64,000 nucleotides of DNA, taken from the NCBI RefSeq assembly GCF_029893345.1, contig NZ_JARXVE010000006.1:62001-126000 (forward strand). The letters are read 5' to 3'. The notes below the pieces were generated by a model. The model saw nothing but the letters and a program-made list of their open reading frames with translations, was not told the origin of the DNA and did not search any database. This document shows, in pieces, positions 48,362-57,055 of this stretch (its first letter is position 1; every line of letters starts with the position of its first letter). This DNA is from Mycolicibacterium frederiksbergense. Lineage in GTDB: Bacteria; Actinomycetota; Actinomycetes; Mycobacteriales; Mycobacteriaceae. A program made the translations under genes and the position numbers.

Positions 48362-49198
48362 GTGAAGGCTCACCTATTTCAGTCGCCGATCGACTTCGAA
48401 CCGGTCGCGCGGTCCGTGTACTGCGCTGAACCGGTGCTGTTCACCTCCGAGCTGACGACGCTGTGCGCCTCACCGTGGCCGGTGGGCCGAATCCTGTTGT
48501 TTGTCTCCAACGGTCATGGTGTCGCGGGTGCGGCAGTGCAGACGCACGATTCGGTACTGCTGGTCAGTGGGTTGCCGACCGAGACGGCGATGGCGGCGGT
48601 CGGTGCGCTCACCGCGGCCGAAGTCAATCTGTCGGGGGTGCGCGGAACGCCTTCGACGGTAACGGCTTTCGCGCACGCCTGGCATGAAGTCACCGGGGTG
48701 TGGATGAACGAGTCATCGCGCGACGTGCTTTACCGGTTGGGGGAGTTGACCCCGCCGGGCGGTGTGGCCGGTGAGTGGAGGTCCGCCGGGGCCGCGGACG
48801 CCGAGGACGTCGTGCGCTGGTTGGACGGGTTCTTCATCGAGGCATTCGGCGAGCCATCGAATCTCGAGGCGAGCCGGGCGATGCTCGCCGCGACCGTCGG
48901 ATCCGGTGACCACATCCTGCTGTGGACGGTGGATGGGAAACCGGTCAGCATGGCGCGGGTGCGTGCTGCCGCCGTCGGTGTCTCGCGCATCGGGCCGGTT
49001 TACACCCCGCCCGAACATCGCGGCCACGGGTATGCGGCGGCGGTGACTGCTGTGGCCGCACAGTTCGCCCTCCGCGAAGGCGCCGGGGAGGTGGTGTTGT
49101 TCGCCGATGCCGACAATCCGGTGTCCAACCGGGTCTACCAGCGCATCGGATTCAAGGCGGTCGCCGAGAACGTGCGGTGCACGTTGGCCGGAAACTGA
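48362..49198 (+). CDS. GNAT-family N-acetyltransferase (two-domain)
   Basis: A protein of 278 residues with GTG start 48362. The N-terminal half is a degenerate GNAT-like domain; the C-terminal half is canonical, with RIGPVYTPPEHRGHGYAAAVTAVAAQFA for acetyl-CoA binding and DADNPVSNRVYQRIGFKAV at the end. Proteins of this shape occur in mycobacteria with unassigned substrates. Confidence 0.88.
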   Translation: MKAHLFQSPIDFEPVARSVYCAEPVLFTSELTTLCASPWPVGRILLFVSNGHGVAGAAVQTHDSVLLVSGLPTETAMAAVGALTAAEVNLSGVRGTPSTVTAFAHAWHEVTGVWMNESSRDVLYRLGELTPPGGVAGEWRSAGAADAEDVVRWLDGFFIEAFGEPSNLEASRAMLAATVGSGDHILLWTVDGKPVSMARVRAAAVGVSRIGPVYTPPEHRGHGYAAAVTAVAAQFALREGAGEVVLFADADNPVSNRVYQRIGFKAVAENVRCTLAGN

Positions 49199-49271
49199 TC
49201 GGCCTCCGACGACCGTGCCAGTTGCGTGCCAGGGCGAAAGACTGTGTACGGCAAGGCCCGCGGAGTCAGCG

Positions 49272-49694
49272 CTAGGGGGCTGGCGGTTCCGGCGGGGCTG
49301 GTGGGGCCGGTGCCGGGTCCGGCATGTGCCCTGGCTCGTCGGGAAGCACGGTTTCTGCGCGCACCTCGTAGGTGTCGTTACTTGCGACTTTGTCTTCGAC
49401 CCAGCCGCCCGGGTAGTAGGTGCAGTTGGTGCCCCAATAGGAGTTGGAGCAGTTGCTGGTTGGGTTCTGATAGTGGCGGGGAACCCCGATCAGTCGGTGT
49501 CGTGTCCACGACCCGTCCGGTCGGATTGGTTCGTCGCAGATTTGACGCGTCTGTGAGCCCAGGAAGCCCCACGGGCGATTCTCGCAGTTAGGAGGAATCT
49601 CGGCGCTGGCGGCGGGCGCGAGGATAGTTGCGGCGCTGAAGACCGTTCCCAGTCCGAGTAAGAGAAGCGTACGGCCGGTGCCGCTGACGGTCAT
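49272..49694 (-). CDS. Secreted CDGP-domain-type mycobacterial protein
   Basis: A protein of 140 residues. Residues 1-31 form a Sec signal peptide ending ASA-E. The mature part has four or more cysteines (NCENRPWG, ICDEPIRPDGSW, NCSNSYWGTNCTYYPGG) and a proline-rich tail ending PPEPPAP. The CDGP signature is seen as CDEP followed by IRPDGSW. These proteins are specific to mycobacteria and of unknown function. The start ATG 49694 has a typical AAGGA-type site. Confidence 0.82.
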   Translation of the reverse strand: MTVSGTGRTLLLLGLGTVFSAATILAPAASAEIPPNCENRPWGFLGSQTRQICDEPIRPDGSWTRHRLIGVPRHYQNPTSNCSNSYWGTNCTYYPGGWVEDKVASNDTYEVRAETVLPDEPGHMPDPAPAPPAPPEPPAP

Positions 49695-49965
49695 TGCAGT
49701 CCTTTTCGAGTGTCGTCGTTTAAGGCAGCGTCAATTTACTTGAGCGAACTAATTGTCGTCCTCGGAATCGCCGGAATGGATGCGGTTACCTGAGTTAGCC
49801 CGGGTTTGGTGCGCAAGAGTGCAACGAACATGGCAGGGCCGATGAGTCCGTGCCCCTTGGGGTTTATCGAATTTCTCACCGGTCAATGCCATACCGGCAC
49901 ATCGGTTTTGGTTCCGCCCACAGGTGTGGCCACGGCGCGACTGAGCGGGCAACCTAAGGGTCGGC

Positions 49966-50634
49966 TCAGTCGCGAGGTCGTGCGCCGCGTCCGTAGGTGA
50001 TATCGGCGTGTTCGGGATCCCAGCGATTGCGGAACACCACGTCGGCGATCGGTCGGCGGCGAACCGGACCGTGCGGCCCGCGCGGCCAGCCGACCACGAT
50101 GTGGCCGGCCAGGATCCACTCGTCGGGAATGCCGACCGACCTGCGCAGCACCTGCTCGCCGGCATAGGACGCCCAACTGGTGATGCAGGCGCCCAGCCCC
50201 TGGGCGCGCGCGGCCAGGTAGAAGTTCTGCATCGCGGGGTAGATCGAGCCGCCCTGCAGGAATTCGGAGGAGAACTCGTTCTTGAATGCGGTGAACAGCA
50301 CCGAGGTGTACTCGCCGGCGCGATCGTGCAGCTCGTAGGTGGCCCGGTTGTTGCGCGCGGCCCGGCTCTGATCGTCGTCGGCCGGCCGGCTCATTCCATA
50401 GATGGATTCGATTGAGCCGAGCGCGATCTGAGCTGCCGCGGCCACGGCGGCACGCTGTTCGGGCGCGTCGAGAACGATGAACCGCCACAGCTGTGCGTTC
50501 GCCCCGTTGGGCGCCCAGGTCGCGGCCTGCAGGCAGCGGTCGAGCGTCTCGTCGTCGACCGGCTCGTCGGTGAATCGCCGGATGGACCGGGCGGTGGCCA
50601 GCACTTCCCAGACGTCGGCGGTTGGATCCGGCAT
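49966..50634 (-). CDS. Nitroreductase-family protein, divergent from bioF
   Basis: A protein of 222 residues from ATG 50634. The FMN motifs are SIRRFTDEPVDDETLDRCL at the start, APNGANAQLWRFIV, then FYLAARAQGLGACITSW and a GWPRGPHGPVRRRPI tail. It may be an FMN-dependent oxidoreductase of the BluB/nitroreductase class, but the exact reaction is not evident. It is divergent from the bioF-type gene over a 99-bp gap with a BioQ-type palindrome, so it may belong to the biotin regulon. Confidence 0.88.
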   Translation of the reverse strand: MPDPTADVWEVLATARSIRRFTDEPVDDETLDRCLQAATWAPNGANAQLWRFIVLDAPEQRAAVAAAAQIALGSIESIYGMSRPADDDQSRAARNNRATYELHDRAGEYTSVLFTAFKNEFSSEFLQGGSIYPAMQNFYLAARAQGLGACITSWASYAGEQVLRRSVGIPDEWILAGHIVVGWPRGPHGPVRRRPIADVVFRNRWDPEHADITYGRGARPRD

Positions 50635-50703
50635 TCCCTTGGTGTACTCGACCTGGCACTCGATGTCGACTATGTCGACGCGTGCAAGAACCCCCTTCCG
50701 CAA

Positions 50704-50718
50704 TTGAACGGTGTTCAA
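50704..50718. promoter_or_regulatory. BioQ-type palindrome
   Basis: TTGAAC-GGT-GTTCAA is a perfect 15-bp palindrome matching the TGAAC-N3-GTTCA-type site bound by the biotin regulator BioQ in mycobacteria and corynebacteria. It ends 15 bp upstream of the bioF-type start and lies between it and the divergent nitroreductase gene. Confidence 0.7.
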
Positions 50719-50733
50719 GTATGGTCCTGAACT

Positions 50734-51882
50734 GTGCCGATGGACGACGTGTTGGGATGGTTGGATGAGTGTGCCGCTCAGCGCGCGCACGCGGGGCTGC
50801 AGCGGCGGCTGCGGCCGCGCACACCGCACTCGGGTGTGGTGGATCTCGCTTCCAATGACTATCTGGGATTGTCGCGTCACCCGGAGGTGATCGCTGGTGC
50901 GATCGATGCCGTCCAGAAGTGGGGAACGGGTTCCACCGGCTCACGTCTGGTGACGGGAACGACCACCGATCACGAACAACTAGAAAGTGAGTTGGCCGAA
51001 TTCGTCGGAGCACAAGCCGGTCTGGTGTTCGCCACCGGCTACGCGGCCAACCTCGCCGCGGTCACCGCTCTGGCCGATCCGGACACCCTGGTGATATCCG
51101 ACGCCCACAATCACGCATCGATCATCGATGCGTGCCGGTTGACACGCGCCCGTGTAGCAGTGGTGGCGCACAACGATGTCACTGCGGTACAACAACTCCT
51201 GGGGACCCGCCACGAGGAGCGGGCATTGGTGATCACCGAATCGGTGTTCAGCACCGACGGGGACCTGGCACCTCTGACCGAGCTGCATCAGGCTGTTCGT
51301 GCGTATGGCGCGGTGCTGATCGTCGATGAGGCGCACGCGATCGGGGTGCGTGGCCAAGGAGGACGTGGCCTGGTCCACGAAGTGGGTTTGGCTGGAGCCG
51401 CCGATGTGGTGATCACCGCGACGCTATCGAAGTCGCTGGCAGCCCAGGGTGGAGCGGTATTGGCCGACGAGCGGGTCCGTACGCACCTGATCAACTCCGC
51501 GCGCACCTTTATCTTCGACACCGGGCTGGCCCCCGCCGCCGTCGGGGCAGCACTGGCAGCACTGCGGCTGCTGCGCCAGACACCGGCGCTGGCCTCGCAG
51601 GTACTCGCCCGAGCTGCGCAGGTCGCACGGATCGCCGATGTCGCGCACCCCGCTTCGGCGGTGGTGTCAGTGGTGTTGGGCCAGCCCGAAATCGCCTACG
51701 ACGCCGCCCAGCAGTGTTGGCAACACGGATTGAACGTGGGGTGTTTCCGGCCCCCATCAGTACCCGAAGGCACCTCCCGGCTACGCATCACCGCCCGAGC
51801 CGACCTGACCGACAACGAGATGACCGTCATCGAGACAGTGCTGCGCGACGTGCTCGCGCGGTCCAGGGCCACACATCACTGA
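50734..51882 (+). CDS. bioF: 8-amino-7-oxononanoate synthase (BioF) paralogue
   Basis: A PLP-dependent acyl-CoA:amino-acid condensing enzyme of 382 residues with GTG start 50734. Motifs are SNDYLGLSRHP, GTGSTGSRLVTG, the PLP-phosphate loop SDAHNHASI, VDEAHAIGVRGQGGRG and the lysine Schiff-base site TATLSKSLAAQGG. It would join pimeloyl-ACP or -CoA and alanine to form the biotin precursor. No bioA or bioD is nearby; the main bio operon should be elsewhere, so this is likely a second copy. It is followed 23 bp later by a methyltransferase. Confidence 0.9.
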   Translation: MPMDDVLGWLDECAAQRAHAGLQRRLRPRTPHSGVVDLASNDYLGLSRHPEVIAGAIDAVQKWGTGSTGSRLVTGTTTDHEQLESELAEFVGAQAGLVFATGYAANLAAVTALADPDTLVISDAHNHASIIDACRLTRARVAVVAHNDVTAVQQLLGTRHEERALVITESVFSTDGDLAPLTELHQAVRAYGAVLIVDEAHAIGVRGQGGRGLVHEVGLAGAADVVITATLSKSLAAQGGAVLADERVRTHLINSARTFIFDTGLAPAAVGAALAALRLLRQTPALASQVLARAAQVARIADVAHPASAVVSVVLGQPEIAYDAAQQCWQHGLNVGCFRPPSVPEGTSRLRITARADLTDNEMTVIETVLRDVLARSRATHH

Positions 51883-51905
51883 ACAAAGAAAGAAGGTAGC
51901 CGCAG

Positions 51906-52583
51906 ATGTCCGCCGTCGATCTGGGATGCGGGCACGGCGGGGTCACCGACCGGATGGCGCGCAGAGTCGGCGAATCCGGCACGGTGTATGCGGTCGACGC
52001 CTCTGCTGATCAATTGCAGATTGCCCGCTCGGCACTGATCCATCACCGCAACATCACCTTCATCGACAGCGCTCTCGAAGACGACCCGCTGCGCGGGCGG
52101 CGCGTCGACTGGGTGTACAGCAGATTCCTGCTCATGCATGTTCGTGACCTTCGCCGTGCCCTCGATGCCATGGCCGACATGCTCACCGACGACGGTGCCC
52201 TGCTACTGGAGATCGCCGATGTCGGCACCGCGCGGTTCAGTCCCGCCGACCCCGACAGCGACCTCTGGCTTCCCTGGTGGTACGCGCTCGGACAGGCACG
52301 TGGCCTGTCCTTCGATGTGGCCGACACCATCGAAAACGCTCTCGATGCAGCCGGATTCGCGATTCACCGCCGCGACCAGTACCAACCCATCAGCTCAAGC
52401 AGAGAAGCCAAACTCGTCCAGGCGCTGGGATTCGAACAATGTGTACCGGCATACCTCACCGAAATCGGTGTTGCTCCTGCGCGTATCGACACGCACCGCA
52501 AGTATCTGAACCGCGTACTCGACGATCAGGGCGTCACCTTCGCCTTGTTCAACAGCACGCAGATCATTGCCCGGCGCCGTTAA
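51906..52583 (+). CDS. SAM-dependent methyltransferase, candidate BioC partner
   Basis: A protein of 225 residues that begins almost at motif I: ATG 51906 gives MSAVDLGCGHGG, so the usual N-terminal helices (about 40 residues) are missing. AAGAAGG lies just upstream and supports this start. The acidic loop is VYAVDASADQL, followed by SRFLLMHVRDLRRALDAMADMLTDDGALLLEIAD. It lies behind bioF under a BioQ-type site, which suggests a malonyl-ACP methyltransferase role like BioC. The short N-terminus may mean altered activity. Function is by context only. Confidence 0.72.
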   Translation: MSAVDLGCGHGGVTDRMARRVGESGTVYAVDASADQLQIARSALIHHRNITFIDSALEDDPLRGRRVDWVYSRFLLMHVRDLRRALDAMADMLTDDGALLLEIADVGTARFSPADPDSDLWLPWWYALGQARGLSFDVADTIENALDAAGFAIHRRDQYQPISSSREAKLVQALGFEQCVPAYLTEIGVAPARIDTHRKYLNRVLDDQGVTFALFNSTQIIARRR

Positions 52584-52619
52584 ATCCTGCCGACCACGAC
52601 GACACGATGACCCCGGGCC

Positions 52620-54857
52620 TCAGGGCTCAGTGACGGTCGTGAACACCGCGACCGTGCTGTCGGGGCGGTAGAAGATATCCGCCGGCGGGTCGGCCAGGTG
52701 CGAGTCCGGGAGCCAGCTGTAGTCGATGACCTGAACTTCGAGTGGCGCAGCCGGTACGGTGAGCTGCACCTCGATACCTTCGGCAGGAACGGCCGAGAAC
52801 TGAAAACCCTGCTCCGGCACCGGTGTGATGTCGCGCCCGGAGACGCGCAGCGCCTGTGGCGGGCTGTCGTATCGCAGGGCGATGGAGTTCGCCCCGCGGG
52901 TTGAGCGCAACCGCAGTCCGACGGTGCGCCGGCCGGAATCGGTGGTGTCGAAAAGGATCTCGGCACTCGGTGCGGACAGTGCGCGGACTGGAGCGGAGCC
53001 GCTGGCGACCGCTTCGGGCCACAATCCGGCGAACTGTGCCCGTGGCGGGCTCGGCTCGACGAACTGTCGGGTCCAATGATCGGGCTGTTGTCGCGAAACC
53101 CACTGTGCCTCATGATGGTCAGCGTCGAGCGCGTAGGACAGCTGGGACATCAGCGGATGCCGATCGTCGAAGCGGTCGACAGCCAGACCCGCGGCCGCCA
53201 GCACCACGGTGAGCACCAGCGCCGCCGACGGAATGATCGCGGTACGGCGGCTCGGCCACGCGTGTGTGAGCGTTGGTAGCAACAGCGCACCGAGCACCAT
53301 CACTGCCGGCGCCGTGAGGTACGGTGCGCCGGAGATTCCCGCCTGCAGTCCCGCGAATACCGTCGTGCCCAGCACTACCGCAGCCGGAACCAGCAAGATC
53401 GTGAGCACAGGCAGCCGCCACGGATCTGGTAGCACGAAGGTGAGCGAAACACCAAGCGCCGCAGCGAAGACGGGTATCACAACCACGACCGCGGCCGCCG
53501 GCGCAATGGCCGTCATTAACGCGCCGATCACCGCCACACCGCACAGCAGCCCCGCGACGGTTGCCGACGCTCCGAACCACCGCCGAGACAGCGCATACCA
53601 CGCGGTGAGTACGGCCAGGCACAAGACGAGTACGGCTGCGTAGTAGAACTCAGGCCGGTACGGATCGACGAACAGCGGGCGATACTGCGGCCGGATCGCG
53701 ATGATCGCTTCCCACAGTCCGTAGACAGCGACCATCGCGATCGGTATCGAAAGCACCGCGGTCGCCGCCGAACTGAGCGAGCGGGCGAGGCTCGCCTCAC
53801 CGCTGCGCCGCATCCGCCACATCACCCAGCCGACAATGAGCACCGTTGTGACTGCGAGCACGATGATCACCCAGAGCGGCAGCACCACCAGCACCCCGAA
53901 CGGCAGCGCGAAGTAGGCGCGGTTGTCCTCCACGAACGTACCGAGGTCGCGCTCACCGAAATCGCGGGCCAGCGCGACGGTATTGTCGCCGAACTGCTGC
54001 ATGGTGGCGAGGCTGACATGGTCGGGATCATCGAACGGGCTGTGGTAGTAGGCATTCCGGCCGGCGTAGGCCCAATCGAGCACCCGCAGATTGGTGGGGT
54101 CCAGGGCGGCGAAATCGGTATTGCTGCTGGTCTGCTCACCGGCCAGGCTGGTCGACAGCGAGTCGGTATTCGGGTGCGGGGCAGCGACTACCGCGCTGAT
54201 CAACGTGCTGCTCGGCCGGCTCGTCCGCCACATCAGCGGCGGACCGCCGGCGCCACGGGCCTCATGGTTGATGACCACTCCGCCGCGCGGATCGGCGCCG
54301 CCCGATGCCACGAACGCCTCGGCGCCCAGTAGGCCGAGTTCCTCTGCATCCGTCAGCACCACGACCAGGTCATTGCGCAGTACCGGTGCGCTCGCTTGCA
54401 GCGCGCGCACGGCTTCCACGATGGTGGCGACTCCGACGCCGTCGTCGTTCGCGCCGGGGCCCGACGGCACCGAGTCATAATGCGCCATGAGGTAAACGGT
54501 GCCGGTCGAGTCGTGGCCGGGCCGGTGGGCGACGATATTGCCCACGCGCGCCATACCGACCACGTCGCGTTTCAGCTGCGCGGGGTAGCGGCCGACGCCG
54601 TAGCGGATCTCGGTGTCCAAACCCAGATTTCGCAATTCGTCGGCGAGATGCTCACGCACCCGGTCGTGTTCGGCGCTACCGACCGGATGTGGCCGAGACG
54701 CGATCGCTTTGACCGTATCGAGCGCGCGCTCGGCGCTGAACATCCCCGTGGGCGCGGACGCATCGCGGTGTCCGCGCGGTTGCCCCTCCCATGCGGTGCC
54801 GACCACCACTGCCAACAATGTCACGAAGGCCAGCACACCCGACAGTCGAAGGCTCAC
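52620..54857 (-). CDS. Membrane-anchored M28-family metallopeptidase
   Basis: A protein of 745 residues. One N-terminal hydrophobic segment anchors the peptidase domain, whose zinc ligands are visible: His in AHYDSVPSG, the bridging Asp in ANDDGVG, Glu pair in DAEELGLLG, and the last His in YYHSPFDDPDH. Then come about nine hydrophobic helices and a C-terminal beta-rich domain. The shape matches ERMP1/Fxna-type M28 peptidases. It would cleave peptides at the cell surface. GTG start at 54857. It converges on the methyltransferase gene. Confidence 0.9.
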   Translation of the reverse strand: MSLRLSGVLAFVTLLAVVVGTAWEGQPRGHRDASAPTGMFSAERALDTVKAIASRPHPVGSAEHDRVREHLADELRNLGLDTEIRYGVGRYPAQLKRDVVGMARVGNIVAHRPGHDSTGTVYLMAHYDSVPSGPGANDDGVGVATIVEAVRALQASAPVLRNDLVVVLTDAEELGLLGAEAFVASGGADPRGGVVINHEARGAGGPPLMWRTSRPSSTLISAVVAAPHPNTDSLSTSLAGEQTSSNTDFAALDPTNLRVLDWAYAGRNAYYHSPFDDPDHVSLATMQQFGDNTVALARDFGERDLGTFVEDNRAYFALPFGVLVVLPLWVIIVLAVTTVLIVGWVMWRMRRSGEASLARSLSSAATAVLSIPIAMVAVYGLWEAIIAIRPQYRPLFVDPYRPEFYYAAVLVLCLAVLTAWYALSRRWFGASATVAGLLCGVAVIGALMTAIAPAAAVVVVIPVFAAALGVSLTFVLPDPWRLPVLTILLVPAAVVLGTTVFAGLQAGISGAPYLTAPAVMVLGALLLPTLTHAWPSRRTAIIPSAALVLTVVLAAAGLAVDRFDDRHPLMSQLSYALDADHHEAQWVSRQQPDHWTRQFVEPSPPRAQFAGLWPEAVASGSAPVRALSAPSAEILFDTTDSGRRTVGLRLRSTRGANSIALRYDSPPQALRVSGRDITPVPEQGFQFSAVPAEGIEVQLTVPAAPLEVQVIDYSWLPDSHLADPPADIFYRPDSTVAVFTTVTEP

Positions 54858-54897
54858 CCCACGACCATATCCGGCGAAGGGGGCCGGATTCCCGCAG

Positions 54898-56082
54898 CTA
54901 TTTGGTGGTGTGCGCGGGCGCCTGGGCCTTCTTGTACAGCGTGGTGAGCAGGCGATCGCGGAACGCGGCGTTGTCCATCAGCTTGACGCCGGCCTCGGCG
55001 AGCTTCGGATAGCCGATGAGCTTGTGCATGATCCGGCCGCGCCGATACTCACGACCCCACGCAGCCTGCATCCGCTGCTCGTAGTTGGTGAAGTCATCGG
55101 GCCCGCCGTTGGTGAGCGCGGCAATCGCGCACTCGCCCGCAGTCAGACCCGATTCCAGTGCCTTGGAGATACCGGCACCGGACACCGGCTTGCCCGCGCC
55201 CAGCGAGTCGCCGGCGAACAGCACGCCGGGACGCCACGGCGGCCAGGCCGTGAAGCCCATCGGCAATCGCCAGGCCCGCACGCTCTTGTTCTTCTTGAGC
55301 TCCTCGATCGGCGGCAGCTCCCAGTCGGCCGGCAGGGTCCGCAGGAAGTCGCCGAGAAACTGGGTGGCGTTGATCGACTGCCAGTTCTTGTAGCTGTTGA
55401 TGTAGCCCAGCCCAATGTTGAACAGCCCGTTGCCCATCGGGAACACCCAGCCGTAGCCGGGCAGTTGATCGCCTTGGAAGACCAGCTTGAGGTAGATGTC
55501 GAGGCTGTCGGAGTCCGGCCGGTTCGCGTGCATCTCGGAACGAATGGCGATCGCCGAGTAGCCGTTGTACTGCGAATCGATCTTGAGCGCGCGCTTGATG
55601 GGGGAGTAGGCGCCGTCGGCGGCGATGACCGCGTCGCCGTACACCTTCTCGCCGCTCTTGAGTACCACGCCGATCACCCGGCCATTGGCGTCGAACTCGG
55701 GCCCGGCCACCTCGGCGCCCTGACGCACCTCGGCACCCACCGATTCGGCGTGCTTGAGCAACACCGTGTCCAGACGGGTCCGGCTGACGGTATGGCCGTG
55801 ATCGGGCATACCGGGGCGACGGGGGAACGACAGCTCCCACGCACTCGGGCTGAACACCGTCACCCGGTTGACCTTGTGATAGGTGGCGACCTCGTCGGCC
55901 AGTCCCATCTTCTGCAGGTAACTCACCGCGCGTGCGGTCAGTCCATCGCCGCACGGCTTGTCGCGGGGGAACTCCGCCTTGTCCAGGACGACCACCTTGG
56001 CGCCGGTCTGGGCGGCCTGCCACGCCGCGGCCGAGCCCGATGGGCCGCCACCAGCAATGACCAGGTCGTATCGCTGCGTCAT
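54898..56082 (-). CDS. Geranylgeranyl-reductase-family flavoprotein (MenJ-like)
   Basis: A FAD protein of 394 residues. The dinucleotide motif is GGGPSGSAAA, then DKPCGDGLTARAV, the class hallmark near the flavin, PGYGWVFPMGNGLFNIGLGY, and GDSLGAGKPVSGAGISKALESG. Enzymes of this family saturate isoprenoid chains, for example MenJ on menaquinone. It is divergent from the TetR gene across a 150-bp gap. The specific lipid substrate is not known. Confidence 0.9.
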   Translation of the reverse strand: MTQRYDLVIAGGGPSGSAAAWQAAQTGAKVVVLDKAEFPRDKPCGDGLTARAVSYLQKMGLADEVATYHKVNRVTVFSPSAWELSFPRRPGMPDHGHTVSRTRLDTVLLKHAESVGAEVRQGAEVAGPEFDANGRVIGVVLKSGEKVYGDAVIAADGAYSPIKRALKIDSQYNGYSAIAIRSEMHANRPDSDSLDIYLKLVFQGDQLPGYGWVFPMGNGLFNIGLGYINSYKNWQSINATQFLGDFLRTLPADWELPPIEELKKNKSVRAWRLPMGFTAWPPWRPGVLFAGDSLGAGKPVSGAGISKALESGLTAGECAIAALTNGGPDDFTNYEQRMQAAWGREYRRGRIMHKLIGYPKLAEAGVKLMDNAAFRDRLLTTLYKKAQAPAHTTK

Positions 56083-56233
56083 GAGCCTCGTCTCGTCGTT
56101 TGACTGTCGCTGCGATAGTACCGAAGCGAGGTGTCCTCGGCGCGGTGGCGAACGCCCGGGTCAGACGGCTAAACGGCGTGTTATGCCACGGTCTGAGCAG
56201 GTCAGCGCTATCAGGGCGGGTACAGTAATCGCC

Positions 56234-56974
56234 GTGCGGCGAGTGTCGAGATCACATTCCAGCGATGAGCCGGGCGTCAAGATTGATGCCCGGAGCGAGC
56301 GCTGGCGTGAGCACCGCAAGAAGGTGCGTTCGGAGATCGTCGAGGCTGCATTCCGGGCCATCGACCGGCTGGGCCCTGAGCTGTCCCTGCGCGAGATCGC
56401 CGAAGAGGCCGGCACCGCCAAGCCCAAGATCTATCGCCACTTCGCCGACAAATCCGATCTGTTCCAGGCGATCGGCGAGCGGCTGCGCGACATGCTGTGG
56501 TCGGCGATCTTCCCGGTGATCAACCTCGCCGCCGACCCGGCGCGGGAAGTCATCCGGCGCAGCGTCGAACAGTACGTGCGGCTGGTCGATGAACACCCAA
56601 ATGTGTTGCGGTTCTTGATTCAGGGCCGATTCGCCGAACAGAGCGAATCGACCATGCGTGCGCTCAACGAAGGTCGCGGGATCACCTTGGCGATGGCCGA
56701 CATGTTCTCCCACGAACTGCGCGAGATGGAACTCGACGGGGCGGCCATCGAATTGGCCGCGTTCGCCACCTTCGGTGCGTGCGCTTCGGCCACCGATTGG
56801 TGGCTGGGCACCGAGCAGGACAGCCCGCGCCGGATGCCCGCCGACGAGTTCGTCAACCACCTGACCACCATCATGGTCGGTTCCATCAACGGCACCTGTG
56901 AACTGCTCGGCGTCTGGATCGACCCCGATCTGCCGCTTCACGAGGGTGTTCAGCGTCGTCAGCACGCGAGCTGA
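56234..56974 (+). CDS. TetR-family regulator (Rv3050c-like)
   Basis: A protein of 246 residues, the length of Rv3050c as remembered. It has ELSLREIAEEAGTAKPKIYRHFADKSDLFQAIGE as the DNA-binding part and a long ligand domain. GTG 56234 is preceded by GTACAGTAA at 56220-56228, a sequence like one unit of the operators in the left-hand cluster, but as a single copy. It sits upstream of a flavin monooxygenase in the order known from M. tuberculosis. A role in controlling that monooxygenase is likely. Confidence 0.9.
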   Translation: MRRVSRSHSSDEPGVKIDARSERWREHRKKVRSEIVEAAFRAIDRLGPELSLREIAEEAGTAKPKIYRHFADKSDLFQAIGERLRDMLWSAIFPVINLAADPAREVIRRSVEQYVRLVDEHPNVLRFLIQGRFAEQSESTMRALNEGRGITLAMADMFSHELREMELDGAAIELAAFATFGACASATDWWLGTEQDSPRRMPADEFVNHLTTIMVGSINGTCELLGVWIDPDLPLHEGVQRRQHAS

Positions 56975-57055
56975 CCGGGCTCATTGACAGTCGCCTCGCC
57001 GGTCCGGAAACTGGGAAATATCCGGTACCGCCGTTCCCAGAAAGGGACCTGAACC

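Noticed and set aside
49806..50000. Small + strand frame of 64 codons before the nitroreductase
   Set aside because: No ribosome site, no family pattern, and it overlaps the 3' end of the nitroreductase gene on the other strand.
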